Source: Spirochaetales bacterium
Lineage (GTDB): Bacteria; Spirochaetota; Spirochaetia; JABMQR01
NCBI GenBank assembly: GCA_023139255.1
Contig: JAGLNY010000097.1
Coordinates: forward strand, 1-14,621
Length of the DNA: 14,621 nt
Reading direction: 5' to 3'
The notes under the pieces: model-generated
What the model saw: only the letters and a program-made list of their open reading frames with translations
What the model was told of the DNA's origin: nothing
Database searches by the model: none
Position numbers and translations under genes: made by a program
In this document: positions 14,446 through 14,621 of the stretch, one piece after another
Position numbering within the stretch: the first letter of the stretch is position 1
How the letters are laid out: every line of letters starts with the position of its first letter

Positions 14446-14621
14446 ATGCAGAATATTATTAATAAAACCAGTCCAATTCCTCTTTATGTTCAGGTATCAG
14501 AATATCTGGAGAAAGAGATCAAAACAGAAAAATACAAAGTCGGGTCCAAACTTCCTTCCGAAGGGGAACTGGCCGGGATTTTCCAGCTTAACCGCAACAC
14601 CATCAGGCAGGCTATGTCTCT
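14446..14621 (+). CDS. GntR-family transcriptional regulator, N-terminal part (runs off the window)
   Basis: The first 58 codons of a regulator cut by the window edge. PIPLYVQVSEYLEKEI (residues 10-25) followed by KLPSEGELAGIF (35-46) and NRNTIRQAMS (49-58) is the N-terminal winged helix-turn-helix of the GntR superfamily. The Y-x-Q-V opening and the R-N-T-x-R-Q recognition helix resemble the HutC/PhnF branch, which usually carries a C-terminal UTRA sugar- or small-molecule-binding domain; that part is not visible, so the branch is tentative. The start ATG has only a weak AGGTAGA ribosome site, which lies within the second copy of the operator-like repeat. What it regulates beyond itself is unknown; targets probably lie past the window. 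Confidence 0.88.
   Translation, partial: MQNIINKTSPIPLYVQVSEYLEKEIKTEKYKVGSKLPSEGELAGIFQLNRNTIRQAMS

Overview
The window looks like chromosomal DNA of a moderate-GC, Gram-negative-type heterotroph. My best guess is a free-living spirochaete. The guess rests on the style of the solute-binding protein signal region (an ALVA cleavage site followed by a QGEAE-type start), on a sugar importer locus with no ATPase gene of its own, and on the mix of genes. No rRNA, tRNA, CRISPR array or insertion sequence was seen, so the taxonomic call is inference only.

Layout. (1) 1-4381, plus strand: a LacI-family regulator, then a carbohydrate ABC importer made of a solute-binding protein and two permeases; the permease genes overlap and there is no ATPase. 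Facing it across a 10-bp gap, on the minus strand, is a GH13 subfamily 18 glycoside phosphorylase (4392-6137). Together they form a plausible uptake-and-phosphorolysis locus for an alpha-glucoside such as glucosylglycerate, glucosylglycerol or a sucrose derivative. (2) 6347-8692, plus strand: a small three-helix membrane protein, a 78-residue protein with a C4HC3 zinc-cluster pattern, and an unusual fusion of a GmhB-like HAD phosphatase with a Sua5/YrdC threonylcarbamoyl-AMP synthase. (3) 8713-10814, minus strand: an iron-sulfur flavoprotein-like reductase, a VapBC-type toxin-antitoxin pair (ribbon-helix-helix plus PIN domain), and a DUF445 membrane protein. (4) 11107-14389: a protein-L-isoaspartate methyltransferase (plus), L-threonine 3-dehydrogenase (minus) and an M29 metallo-aminopeptidase (plus). 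(5) 14446 to the edge: the start of a GntR-family regulator whose promoter overlaps repeats that look like its own operator.

How the parts may work together. The LacI regulator probably controls the importer and perhaps the convergent phosphorylase, which would split the imported sugar into glucose 1-phosphate and an acceptor without spending ATP. The importer must borrow an ATPase encoded elsewhere. The Sua5 part of the fusion serves tRNA t6A synthesis. Pcm, Tdh and the aminopeptidase are protein-repair and amino-acid-turnover genes, each with its own promoter region.

The points most worth a second look are the HAD-Sua5 fusion, the C4HC3 mini-protein beside an unnamed membrane protein, an extra loop of about 40 residues in the second permease, a probably leaderless lacI message, a strong hairpin between the binding protein and the permeases, and the repeats at the gntR and vapB promoters. 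I do not see a clearly new multi-gene system. Several start codons were moved inward from the longest open frame, on ribosome-site and alignment grounds.
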